64,000 nt of DNA, from assembly GCA_009829735.1 (NCBI GenBank), contig CM020620.1, positions 20,496,020 to 20,560,019 on the forward strand, read 5' to 3'. A program made the translations under genes and the position numbers. Each line of letters opens with the position of its first letter. The first letter of the stretch is position 1. Positions 11,966 through 22,914 of the stretch are shown piece by piece. This DNA comes from Pyropia yezoensis. Lineage: Eukaryota > Rhodophyta > Bangiophyceae > Bangiales > Bangiaceae. The notes under the pieces were generated by a model. That model saw only the letters and a list, made by a program, of their open reading frames with translations. It did not search any database and had not been told where the DNA came from.

Positions 11966-12905
11966 GATTCATTAATATCTGTGCACGGGGGGGGAAAGGG
12001 GTGCCTGAGGACCCTCGATTCGGGTCCGTACGTAGGGGCCGTGCTCACCCGGCCGGAGACGGAAGATTCTGCAGGATCCAATGAACAGCACCTTCGCCAG
12101 GCAGCACACAGTTTGTGGTGGGCTGGAAGGCTGCTCTAGAAAGATATTTTGGGCCTTACATCCCAGCCCTAGACTGCTCGACGAGTGCGGCGCTGGCGCG
12201 GCTGCCCACCACACCCTGCGGCGTCGACGGGAGGCGCAGCGGGGGGCCACAAGTTTTTCGAGGCTTTTTCAGGCGGGCATTCGGGAGATACAGCCGCTGC
12301 ACGACGACTCTGGGACGGGGGAGGCGGCACTGTGTGGCGCACAAACGGCGGCGGGCCGGAGATCATAGGACGCAAAACGCTCCAGCGAGGCGGGAGAGGG
12401 GTTTATTGGGGGTGCTACATTTCTCGGGAGGCGTATTTGGGGGGCCCTGGATGAGATATACCCCCTTGAGGAGTGGTCTCAGAGAGGGGTAGGCGAGCGT
12501 GTGGCCCAGGGACGTGCCGCGCCTGGCCGCCGCATTGTGGCCTTCCAAAAACAATGCCAAATTTTGACTTGGAAAGTGTGGTTCGCTCTCGAGTGGCGGG
12601 GAACAGGGAGACGGGAGAGCCGATACCGCGTGCAGGGAGTGCATTCGGTGGGAATGGCGAGCATAGAGTTCCGCCACCACCATCGGGGCCACTGGATGGA
12701 GAAGCAGAATATTTTAGAAATATAATGTAAAACAACGAATGTAACACATCAATAGCCTCTCTAGATACGGTTCACATTCTAAAATAACACTATTTGGGAT
12801 ATCCAATTATGCCCTCAATAAGGTAAATGACGCATGATTGTGCGAGGTCGCTGTTTGAACATTTGCTGGGTATTATGGTCGGCTTTATAGCCTCACACAT
12901 ACATT
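11966..12905. other. 3' part of CACTA element, no supported gene
   Basis: Open frames at 12081-12492 and 12363-12747 have no recognisable motif and overlap on both strands. Composition falls towards AT after 12700. No TnpA-like gene is evident, although the position would suit one. Confidence 0.5.
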
Positions 12906-12961
12906 AGATCACGCTGCAATATTGCGACATATGTATATATCGCAATATTGCAGCGTGATCT
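12906..12961. repeat. Perfect 22-bp stem hairpin, 12-nt loop
   Basis: Left arm 12906-12927 and right arm 12940-12961 are exact reverse complements, with an AT-rich 12-nt loop between. The arms carry GCAATATTGC, itself a palindrome. It sits in the AT-rich 3' part of the CACTA element, so it could be a transcript terminator, a transposase-binding site, or a tiny nested foldback element. Confidence 0.95.
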
Positions 12962-13049
12962 GTTTCACGTGCGCAGGCATCCTGGGCGGGGATGGCGCTT
13001 GATCTCGAGAGCGGTCCCGTGAGACGCTGAGGATGATCCGTAGCCAATC

Positions 13050-13165
13050 AAAGTCCCACATAATCGGGGTTTCTGAACCCGGATATCTGGGTTCTGTCAT
13101 GGAGAAACCCGGATGTCCGGGTTTCTCCATGGAGAAACCCGGATGTACGGATTCTAAGGTGCAGG
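13050..13165. repeat. Subterminal palindromic repeats of CACTA element
   Basis: A cluster of AACCCGGAT[A/G]TC-type motifs. It includes a perfect hairpin at 13098-13131 (16-bp stems, 2-nt loop) and further copies near 13074, 13136 and 13430. Related motifs (CCGATATCCGGGT, ATAATCGGAGTTTT) lie inside the left TIR at 7701-7740. CACTA elements typically carry repeated subterminal binding motifs for their own proteins, which is the likely role. Confidence 0.75.
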
Positions 13166-13435
13166 AACCGGGTCTGCTCTTCGAGTGACCGCACAACATT
13201 AGGCCATTAGAGCGGCCCGTATGCACGCCCTGAGCGCTCTCTCGATCGCACCGCACGTCGTAGCCGCACCTGTGATGAGTGCCCAGGTCCACGACTCGGG
13301 GTCTGCGGCACGGCGAGCATGGCGGTTGCGACTCCGTCTTGTGGGTGACTGTGCTCTCCGGTCATGGCTGGAAAAATCATATGGAGGGTTTTCGACCAGT
13401 CCCAGAGGTGTCCGCCTGTGGGTACAGAAAACCCA

Positions 13436-13462
13436 GATATCGGGGGTATTTTTGTTGTAGGG
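13436..13462 (-). repeat. Right TIR of CACTA element
   Basis: The inverse of 7684-7710 with one mismatch, ending TTGTTGTAGGG. The flanking CCC at 13463-13465 mirrors CCC at 7681-7683. Confidence 0.9.
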
Positions 13463-16380
13463 CCCCCTTCAAGCTCCAGACTATCCCGCCGCTCAACCAA
13501 CAGGACCGCGACCGACACGCAGCGGCCCAACGCCGACGCGCAGCGGCTGCCAGACACCGTCAGTGTGCCGCAGCCCGCACCTACCGCCGCCGCGGAGGGT
13601 GTCCGTGGTGGCCTCACGGCCGCCGGCGCTGCCGCCCGCAGCCGCCCGCCGCCCCCGGACCGCCGCCGCCGCCGACGACGACGACGTCGCTGCGCTGCCC
13701 GACCGCGGCCTCCACAGACGGGCGGCCGAGCGCGCCGCTGCCGGCGGGGAGGATGCGCGACGAAGTCGCGGCCGCCGCGGCCCGCGCCGGCGACCGCGGG
13801 GGCGCCGCCGCCGCTGATGATGGGGCCGCCGCCGCGGGGGCGCCGACGCTGACGAGCCCCAAAACAGCCGGCGGGCGACGGTGCCGCCGCGGCCGCATAC
13901 AGCGCCGCTTCCGCAGCGCCGGTGGCGTGTCGGCGGGCAGGGCGGCGGAGGCGTGCAGAATAAGCTTGGAGGTCGGGGCGGTCGTAGCCAGCGGCCGCCG
14001 CCGGTGCCTCGCCGCCGAAGCTGCGGTCCGGTGGTCCGAACGCGTTCTCTGCCACCGCCGACGGCAAGCCGTGGGCACCGGTGGTCGTCGCAGCAACCGC
14101 CTCGACGGTGCTGCGGTCCGTCAAGCTGCGTCAAGGGGGATGCGGGGGGGTGTGACCAATAGTAACGGGGAGGTGGGCTACCAGAAGAAGGCCCCCAGCG
14201 CCTTTGGGCATACGCCCCCGCCGCTGTCGCCCCCCGCCAGCACAACCCACCAGCGGCGGCCGTCCGCTACATTCCGCCCGTTCACCGCTGCCACAGCGCT
14301 GCGTCAAACACCCTGCGGCACACAGGTGGTTGCCCGCCGTCTTTGCCGCCGCCCCGCCGCTGCAGACGCCATCTGCAATGCCGGCTTCGTTGTGCAAGGT
14401 GGGGGAGTCGGCTGTGGAGGGGGGACAGGCGGCCAGGAGTCGCTCTGTCACTCGGTCAGAGCCCTTTCGTCGTCGCCGTCAGTGCCCCCCACTTCACCCC
14501 CGTCAGAGTCTCCCCGTCCGCGGCCGCCAGCCCGTCCGCAAAAGGCTCGACGCCTGCCCGCCCCTGGCAACGGCACGAACCAACCCCCCCGAGGTTCCCT
14601 TCCAATGGCCACCCCCCTCTCCCGTCACTCCGTCAAACGCGGACCGAGCTCTTTGCATCTTTACCGACCGGCCTACAGTGCCCTCTGAGGGAGGTTCACA
14701 GGACTGCATCCCATTCGTCCCGCATGTACAGTACATGTGGGACTTCCAACAATCCGGCCCGACGCATGCGGGATCGATGCATCGTTTACGACCCCTCAGA
14801 CCGATGTTTTTGCGCTTTGCCTCCGTATGGAAAGGGATATCATTCAGGGTGGTTGTTGTCCCGGGTTCAGACCCTGTCTTAACGCGTGTGCTTGGAACGT
14901 GCTTGGAGAACATCACGCTCGCTGATTGGTCAGATGGCCCAGGGTGTGATTCAAGCACGGGCACGTCAACCTTCGCGCTCGACAACTTATCCAAGCTCAG
15001 GCAGCGGTGCGGTCGATAGATTTTTGAGAGGGGAAGAGGGGACTGTAGAGGGAGCGGGGAACAGAAGGGCGGGGGGTGGCCGCCGGAGGGGGGGGAGCGG
15101 CGCGGGGAACAGCGGCGCAGAAGAACAGGGGGAGGCAATCCGCCACGTCAAAGGCGGCGCCGGCAGCCCGCTACATACATGCGGAAAAACAGCAGCAGCA
15201 GCCTGATTGCCTCGACCATCATCCCCGTCGGTCTCTATGGTAGCTCTCACCCGCGCAAGCAATGCCCTCTCCGCACAGCGCAGTGCCCCTCAGACCGCCG
15301 TCTCGGAAATCGTGCGGGTCCGATGAAATCGTGTTGCGCGGATCGTTGCGGCCCCTTTCGCATCATCATCGAGCACCGATTTTTCCCCTTTTTTTTTACG
15401 CAAGCGTGTGCGGACAAAAAGGGGCGTCCGTTGCCGACGACCATGAGTGGTGGTGAAGCGCAACGGCCTGCGCTTCACGACGCTACCGTTGCCACGCGTA
15501 ACGTCCATCCTGAAGATGGAACACAAGCGCTTCAACAAGGTCAGGGGGCAGAAGCGCGCAAGCGCTTGCTGGATTGCCTGCTAAGATCAACAAATGTTGC
15601 TGAAAGGGGTGAGCTGCTGCGAAGCCCTAGTCGAGTCACGGAACACTTCCTTGGTACATAGGACGGCAGAGAGTGTATGCGGGATGCAAGAGTATTGGCG
15701 CGGATGAAAGCCGCTGCCGCCGCCATGGCGACAAGGCTGGGGCAGTGAGAAAACGTAGGAATCGAACAGCGGCGGCAGGGGTGGCAGGCGACGGGGCTGG
15801 GAGTAGAACAGCGGCACAGGTCGCCGCAGCGTCGGCCAAAGTGGCGACGGGGGTGGAAGTGGAGGTGGACTAGACACGCGCTGGCCGACCTTAGCGGCGG
15901 CCTCGTGTCGCGGCTGCGCGTTTCCCCCTCGGCGCCAGCGCTGAGTGTGAGCCGGTGTTGCACGAGGGGGTCGCGACCCTGAGAGCAGCGGGGTGCCCCA
16001 ACGCGGTCCGGACCGCGGCCACGTTGCGGCGCCTGGACGGCCGTGTTCTCCTCGTTGTCCACGAGCAGGAGACCCCATAGGGGCCGGAAGCCTTTCATCT
16101 CGCTCATGGTGTGGGGTTATGCCCTTGTTCCCGCTGCCCCTCGTTATCCGCGACGTACGCAGGTACGTGTGGCGTTCTGAGCCCTTGGGACCGTTGGAAC
16201 CCGGGAGACTGACTCGGGAACCGGCTGGCAGCGTTACGTGGAACCAGGCGCTGGCCGAGGATCCCTGCATCGGTGGCCCGGGGCGGTGGCGACACGCCCG
16301 GTGCCCTGATTGGTCACCCGGAGCGGTGGACTTGCCGGGTTGGGGCATACTGACCTTCGGGTTATTTATTTGATTTTTCG
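13463..16380. other. GC-rich host-like DNA, no confident gene
   Basis: From 13490 to 14690 all phases on both strands are widely open with Ala/Arg/Pro/Gly-rich translations. The plus frame near 13490-13850 has high third-position GC but no domain. A 27-nt near-palindrome (one wobble pair, 1-nt centre) lies at 14717-14743. The stretch 15000-16380 shows no supported gene, tRNA or repeat. Its right part may already be upstream LTR sequence of family C, whose left edge I could not find. Confidence 0.4.
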
Positions 16381-16811
16381 CATTTGTTTTCCTTGCGTGA
16401 TTTCGTGTCTTTCCCCTTTTTCGCACTGCATTTTTTTCGGGGATTGACATTTGTGTGTGGGGGGATTTCGCTTGCTTTTTGTGTGTTGGCCCGGTGAGCG
16501 GCCGGTGCCTTACTGGCACTTGGCCCGCTGGGGGCGCCCTCTGGGGGCCTCGCTCAGAGCCCCTGGAGGGGCCAGGGGGGAAGGTTCTTGAGGCGTGCTC
16601 CGGGGTTCTCCCCGGGGCCATCTTGTAAAGTCAACAGTACTTTGGGTTCCTTCTCCCTCGGGCTTCTATGCTGTTTACCTTTGCCTCGTATCGTGGCGAG
16701 CGCGTGGATCAGCAAGGGATCTTACCTGGTCCTTCCTGTGCTTCGGACTGTGGTCTATGTGTGTGTGGTTGTGGCTTCTGGGTCCGGGAATCTGGGTCCC
16801 ATTACGCTACA
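16381..16811 (+). repeat. 5' LTR end of family C (left edge not located)
   Basis: The right edge is set by ...ACGCTACA at 16811 followed by a TGGTGGAGCAGCAGGGGA primer site, the same junction structure as in families A and D. A T-rich stretch with TTATTTATTT near 16362 could be a promoter. With no second LTR copy the left edge is arbitrary here. Confidence 0.5.
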
Positions 16812-16815
16812 TTTA

Positions 16816-16833
16816 TGGTGGAGCAGCAGGGGA
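16816..16833 (+). other. Primer binding site, family C
   Basis: TGGTGGAGCAGCAGGGGA, four bases after the LTR end. It is the same sequence as in family A and, apart from one base, family D. It would pair with a tRNA ending ...GCTGCTCCACCA, which I cannot name. Confidence 0.75.
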
Positions 16834-16952
16834 AGGCTTCTCTCTTCTCCCGTATCGGGACAGCCCTCTTCTTTCTCTGCGGCGTTTGGTTCCTTGGTTC
16901 CCGTTTCTGGTAACGAGATCGTTTGGTTCAGATCGAGTGCCGCACGGCCAAC

Positions 16953-18661
16953 ATGACGGACCCTGTCCCTTTGGGCGGTCGGGTTTGTGGTGCGCCGTCG
17001 GACGTTTCAATGGTTACTCCCGCTGGCCGTGGCCGCGGCGGTCCCTCGGGTCCGTCGAACCGTTGCGGAGGCGGGCAGACAGGGATTCCTTGTCGGGGGA
17101 CAGCGCCCCCGGGGTGGGATCCGGGATACAATGGGTCCGGATTTATGCGGAGACGCGGGTTCCGAGTCAGGGACCCGAGTTCAACCTTCGGCTACTGTTA
17201 CTGGGTCCCCGGACATTGTGTCCACACTGGAAACGTTTCGAGATGAGATTTTAGCTACTGTTTCCCAGGCCGTGAGCCAGAGTCCTGCTGGCCAGGGTGG
17301 GTCCCGTGATACCAGTCGTTCCGATCGTTCTCGTTCCCGCCGTCGCCGGCGTCGTCATCATTCTAGTGGCTTCTCTTCCTCTTCTTCTTTTGGTACCACA
17401 TTTTCATCCCTCTTTAACGAGGACGACCTGGAACCCATTCAAAACCCACGAACCGAGTCCCAGGTAATCAAGTGTTCCGACGATCGTTTTGCTCGGGTCC
17501 TGGAGTATCGTACGTATCGCCTACGGAACAAGAGATCGACCTATGGAACGCGAGAAGCACGTAAGATGGGACGGGTTGCTCGTGACATGAAACACTCTTT
17601 TGCTGGGTGCCCTAATTTTTTCTGGGAAAGAGGCCCTCATGGTGTTCACGTGGCTCCGCAAACTGGTTAAGGCATGGAACGATAATGGGGTTTCTGAGGG
17701 CATGGCACTGTACGCGATCCCTCATTTCCTGTCTGGGTACGCGGAACTGCGGTACACTCGGGCCCTTCCGGACTCCTTAAGCGCGTCAGGTGGTGCTTCG
17801 ATCACAAGTTACCCCGAGGCTATTAACTGGTTCCTTGAAGCGTACGCTGATCCCCGTGCGTTGGCACTGGCGCAGGATGAGTTCAGTCGGGCCGCCAAGG
17901 AACCAGATAAGGGTATCGAGGCCTTTGCGGTACGCTTACGAGATCTGACTGAACTATGCGGTAACATCCACATCGAAGGCACCATGAAACAGCAGCTGAT
18001 TCAAGGGCTCGCTGAGTACCGACGTACGGACGCATTTGTTTACAATATCCCTGACCGTGCGTACCAGCAGCTGGTAAAGTTTACTGCGGGCAAGAACAAG
18101 GCTGCTACTGAGGTTATCAAGATGGCCCGAGGGTCTTCTGTGACCAAGGCTGGCCCCTCTACCACCGTCCGCAGACCCAGTGAACCGAGGCCCAATCGTT
18201 CGTTGGACTCGTCCCCGTTGATGGCCGTTAATTTTATGGGCCCCTCTACGATCCTCAAGGGCCCCCTCGAGAAGAAAACGGAGAAGAACGGGTCGGGTCA
18301 AGTGTTTGGGTTCAAGGGACCGACACCCCAGTTCGTGGGCGTACGGACCATGGACAGTCGACGCCCGTGCAATTGCTACCTTTGTGGGGAACCGGGTCAT
18401 ACGGCCCATCAATGTTCCAAGTTTTCTGAGGTCCAACGGAAAGCGGTTCTCCAGGCCCAGGACTCTTTCCTTGCGGCCACTTGTGGACGGAGTCAGAGTA
18501 CCGATGTAAAGCCGAACGCGGACCGCCAGTTCCATCGTCAGATCCGGGTTGCTATGGTTCAGGCCCTTTGTGAAGGGATGAACCTCTCGGATGACGAGGC
18601 GGACCAAGGGTACCAAGTGAACGACGGTTCCCAGGAGCCGGGACCCTCGGGAAAAGAGTAA
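16953..18661 (+). pseudogene. Gag, family C, frameshifted
   Basis: Starts at the ATG at 16953. Reading moves phase twice: once around 17160-17246, and once at the T-run near 17618, where one extra T is likely. It encodes a low-complexity N-terminus with an Arg/Ser-rich stretch (SRSRRRRRRHHSS). A capsid-like region (FSGKEALMVFTWLRKLVKAWNDN) corresponds to that of the family D Gag. A CX2CX4HX4C knuckle (CYLCGEPGHTAHQC) lies near 18374-18415. Gag forms the cytoplasmic particle that packages element RNA. This copy cannot make full-length protein. Confidence 0.85.
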
Positions 18662-18726
18662 CGGGGGGCGGACCGAAACGGTCCCCTCCCCATCGTCGGG
18701 ATAGTGCCTGCTCGTTTGCAGCTGCG

Positions 18727-21700
18727 TTGGGGTTCTCCAAGATCTGTATGGGATCCGTTATACCTGTATGTTCTGAGTCTCTTATTACTTTGACCACCCC
18801 TTGTTCCTGTTTGCCCTCTCTGGTACGACGATCCAAGTCAGGGCTCCGACGTCGGATGGGGATGAAGAAGCCCTATGGGTTCAAGGGTACCTTGCTTGTA
18901 CTGCGTAAGAGAAACTTTGCTTTGAATGCTTTGGTTCGACGGGACAAGGAGGAACCGAAGGACACCACTGCTATCCTGGACACTGGTGCTGGGCCAAGCG
19001 TGGTACGCGGGGACATCCTTCCTGACGGGTGGCGACGACTGGCGCGGAGAGCCCCCAAGTCGACGCATGTGTGTGACGCCTCGGGTCAGCTGATACGGGC
19101 CCGTGGGATCGTGGAACTATCGGTTATTGTGAACGGGAAGCCGATGGAGTTCGAGTTCCTCGTGGTCAGGGCCCTCTCGGTACCGTTGATCCTCGGGATG
19201 GACTTTCAGAAGAAACTTGTTAAGGCGATCTACCCTGGAACAGAGTCTGTGCTTTGGAACCCGGGCTTCCTGACGTACGCCAAAAGAACGTGGGACGAAA
19301 AGACCCAGAACGCTTTTCCTGTGAAGGGTAACCCCGTACGAAAAGATACTCCTGCCCTGTAGCCCTCTAAGGGTGTAACTTTGGCACCCCGATTCCTCCA
19401 AGCGGTCTACGTCAAGTGCGGAACGAATGGACGTTGTTTCCTTTATGAACGACCGCACAAGATGGCTAAGAAAGGGCTCCGTCTGCATAACGCCCCGGCT
19501 AACGTACGGACCCGGCGGGACTTCCGGATCCACATCATGAATATCTCGAACCCGGCGGCCAACTTGCCCAAGAACTTCGCCGTAGGCCTCGCTATCTCGT
19601 ACGACGGACCCGTGTTGCTTACCGGCCCCTAGTGAGGGGGCCGACCCTATTGTTACGCTGGGAACCGAGCGAGGGCGGACGTCGGGTCAAGCGTCGTCAC
19701 CGGGGGGCGAGACCGCTGAGGGATCCGATGGAACCACGGTACATGAGCCGGATACAAAGTGAAAGACGTCAGACGGAACCGCGGTCAAGATGCCTGGGGC
19801 ACGTACGCTACCTGGGTAGCATACGAGCTGATCCCGGCTGAACTTCACCAGGCTCTACGTGCACTTTTGAGACGCTGCAAGGGTCTGTGGGACGGACAAC
19901 GGGGATGTATTGACGTGACACCCCACCGGATTACTTTGAAGGAGGGTGCCAAGCCTGCTCGTTCCGATCCGTACCGTACCGGGCTCCATCATCGGGATTT
20001 GATCAAGGAACCAGTGGAATAGCAGACCAAGCTCTGGGTTATTGAACGGTTTCAGGCTGAGTGGTCGTTCCCGGTTGTCTTGGTCCCCAAGCTCGATGGT
20101 ACCCCGCGGTTCTGTGTTGACTACCGCAGACTGAACGATGTGACGGTTAAGGACACGTACCCGTTACAGAGGTTGGACGATTGTATCGACTTTCTGGGAG
20201 GAACGACCGTGTTTTCGATGTTGGACACAAACTGTGGTTACTGGAAGATCCCTGTTTCTGCCGAGGACCAGGATGAGACGACGTTCACGTGTCACGAAGG
20301 AGCCCATCGGTACATCAGGCTCTCCTTTGGGCTCACGAACGCTCCGGCTACGTTTCAACGGGCCATTGACATGATCCTGTCCGGGGTTAAGTGGAAGACG
20401 TGCCTCGTGTACCTGGACGACATTATTGTTTTCTCTAAGAACCCTACGGAACACCTGGAACAACCGGAAGAGATCGTTGGGCTACTCGCTAAGGCCGGTG
20501 TTTCCCAAAAGGCCATGAAGTGCTGTTTTTTTCATGACGAGGTTGAGTACCTTGGCCATACGGTCGGCGAGGGCCAGCTCCGCGTGAACGAGAAGAACCT
20601 AGTTGGGCAACGGGAAGCCAAGACACTGAGAATTAAGAAGGACCAACGCAGTCTCCATGGGATGTGTAGCGTTTACCGTCGCTTTGTTATGGACTATGCT
20701 CCGGTGGCCCGCTCTCTGTTGGCTATGACAAGTACGAAGGTACCCGACCCTCTGCCTCCTTTCACTCCGGCTCAGACGGACGCGTTCGAGGAAATCAAGT
20801 ACCGTCCAACCCACACGCCGATGCTGGCGCTTCCGCGACGCCCGGACCAGTCTATTGTGGATACCGACGCGAGCGCTTCCCAGATTGGATGCGTTCTGCT
20901 GCAGGAACAAAAGGACGGGGCCTACAAGCCCGTGGGTTACTGGAGCAGGGTCCTGACACAAGCGGAACGGAACTATTGTACCACGGAACCCGAGTGTCTT
21001 GCCGTTGTCTGGGCTCTCTTTTTGTCACGAACGTACCTAGAGGGGACAAGCTTCGTTGTACGCACGGACCACAACGCTTTGAAAGGGATGTTACACATGG
21101 ACGGAGCCCATGGACGCTTGGCCCGTTGGCGACTCCGGTGAGCCGAGTACAATGGTACCGTTGAGTTCCGTCCTGGTCAGCACCACCATGCTGCAGACTT
21201 TTTGTCAAGGCTAGAAACTACGAGACACGACCGAGGACCTATACCTGAGGAGATACCTTCCCTGTTGACCATGGCCAACTTTGTTTCCGGATGGGTCCGT
21301 CCGAACTTCAAGACACACAAGAGGTACCCACAGTTGTCGGTTGACTGGATCCTCAAGGCTCAGGGGAACGATAAGCGTTGCAAGGAACTTCAGGAAGAGA
21401 TGAAACGGAACGCTAACTCGCGGTACGGGGAAACACCTGAAGGGTTTCTTGTACGACTGGCTCCTCTGGACCGAGCCTTTCAGATTGTGGTCCCCAAGGA
21501 ACAACAGCAGGAGGGACTGACCTTGGAGCATGAACCAGGCCAAGCGGGACACCCAGGGATCAATAAAATGTATACCTCTATGAGACGAACGTTCTACTGG
21601 GAAGCTATGGTGGCCGACGTGCACGCTTTTGTTACTAACTGCACCGCTTGTTCCAAAGATAAGGTTAAAGGACGGCGACGTACCAATCCGTTGAAGTTGT

Positions 21701-22911
21701 TCCCCGCCACGGATCCCTTCAAGGACGGATGCCTTGACCTGTTGGGACCCTTGCCCGAGACAGTGAACGGGAACAAGTACCTCTTGGTTGTCGTGGACAT
21801 GTTTACCAAGCTGACCAGAGTGGTACCCATTAGCAGTCAGGACGCGGAAGTGGTGGCCTCGGCCTTTTTGGATACATGGGTCGCTTCTTACGGGCCCCCG
21901 GAAACGTTACTGACTGAGAACGGGCCCCAGCTGGTGTCCACGCACTTCCGTGGCGTCTCAAGTATGCTTAATATCGGACATGTAACGTCTACCACGTACC
22001 ATCCGCAGACACAGAGGCAAGTGAAACGCTTTAACCGTACTATTTTGGCCCATCTACGTACGTACATTGAGGACCATCAGGACCAGTGGGACGAATTGGT
22101 TTCCATGCTTACCGTGGCGTACAACACAAGGCCACAACAGACTACCGGCGTGGCCCCGTTTGAGTTCGTTATCCTTGAACGCGTGCGTACCTTTGCACTG
22201 GACCGGCTCCCAGGGTCCCCGTATCCCAAGGGGTTTAGTGGCAACGCACGCCAGGTACGCGAGATGAGACTGGCCCACCTGAGGAACCTAGCCTTCACGG
22301 TACGCAAGAACCTTGACCTGGACCAGCGTCGGTACAAGAGGGGTAACGATAAGCGGGTTACGCCTGTGAACGAGACCCTTCGCGCGAGAGACTGGGTGTA
22401 CGTGGATACCAACGACGACAGTCGGAAGAAACTGGACGAGCGGGTCAAGGGTCCCTATCGGATCGTGGACCGGGATGCACACGTTTGCACGGTACTGGTT
22501 GAAGGGATCCGTGTCCGGGTTAGCAGTGACCGTGTGGCCCGTGCATCCACACCCTCTGGCCAGGCAGACTCTACGTCCATGTTGCATGGTCCACAAAAAC
22601 CGGTTGTACCCCTGGACCACGAGGACTCTGGTACCCTACTTGTTGAAGAACGTTTCTTGAGGCACGACAGGGACCAGGAAGGGAACCTTTGGCTCTTGGT
22701 ACGCTGGTGGGGTTACGCCGAGTCCGAGGATACCTGGGAACCTTACTACAAGTTCGACAGGGCCAGGGGTATCCAGTACTGTGAACGCGTTGGGACCGAA
22801 CCTCCACTGCGGGAGGAGGAGGCCATCGTACTACTGGAACCCTTCAAGGCTATTTATGCTGTGTGGCCCTGGAGCCTTGAACCGGGTGCGGATATGTGGC
22901 CCCGATGCTAA
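18727..22911 (+). pseudogene. Pol, family C: protease-RT-RNase H-integrase-chromodomain with stops
   Basis: All segments lie in one phase, interrupted by stops at 19360 (TAG), 19630 (TAG), 19633, about 19714 and about 19750 (TGA), 20020 (TAG) and 21139 (TGA). Protease LDTGAGPS is near 18976. RT has FCVDYRRLN and YLDD near 20410. RNase H has DTDASASQIG and a conserved Glu (EPECLAVVWA). Integrase has an HHCC zinc region near 21550. A chromodomain (LLVRWWGYAESEDTWEPYY) is near 22690-22755. Two integrase catalytic positions are changed: TENGPQ has Glu for Asp, and QVKRFNRT has Lys for Glu. So even without the stops the integrase should be dead. Confidence 0.9.
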
Positions 22912-22914
22912 CCC

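Larger units (their letters stand above)
7684..13462 (+). mobile_element. CACTA-type (En/Spm-like) DNA transposon, full length, non-autonomous
   Basis: A 5.78-kb element bounded by 27-bp terminal inverted repeats (26 of 27 positions match) that start CCCTACAACAAAAATA. This resembles the CACTACAAGAAAA start of plant En/Spm elements with one base changed in the CACTA core. CCC flanks both ends, which fits the 3-bp target duplication of CACTA elements, although the surroundings are C-rich. Inside are a C-rich minisatellite, a TATA box, a Tnp2-like transposase gene with three breaks, and palindromic subterminal repeats. The broken transposase means it could move only with help in trans. Confidence 0.85.
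16381..22914 (+). mobile_element. Decayed Ty3/gypsy chromovirus, family C
   Basis: Layout is 3' part of the 5' LTR (to 16811), primer binding site, gag pseudogene and pol pseudogene ending in a chromodomain. No 3' LTR or accessory gene follows 22914, so the 3' end is lost. Coding DNA is rich in GTAC. Every in-frame stop in pol that I located is TAG or TGA. Confidence 0.85.

Noticed and set aside
13207..14688. 305-469-codon overlapping frames on both strands
   Set aside because: They cross the CACTA right terminus and overlap in several phases; low complexity without a domain.
15587..16621. 344-codon minus-strand frame
   Set aside because: Basic, Pro-rich translation with no domain; it overlaps other open phases and probably LTR DNA of family C.
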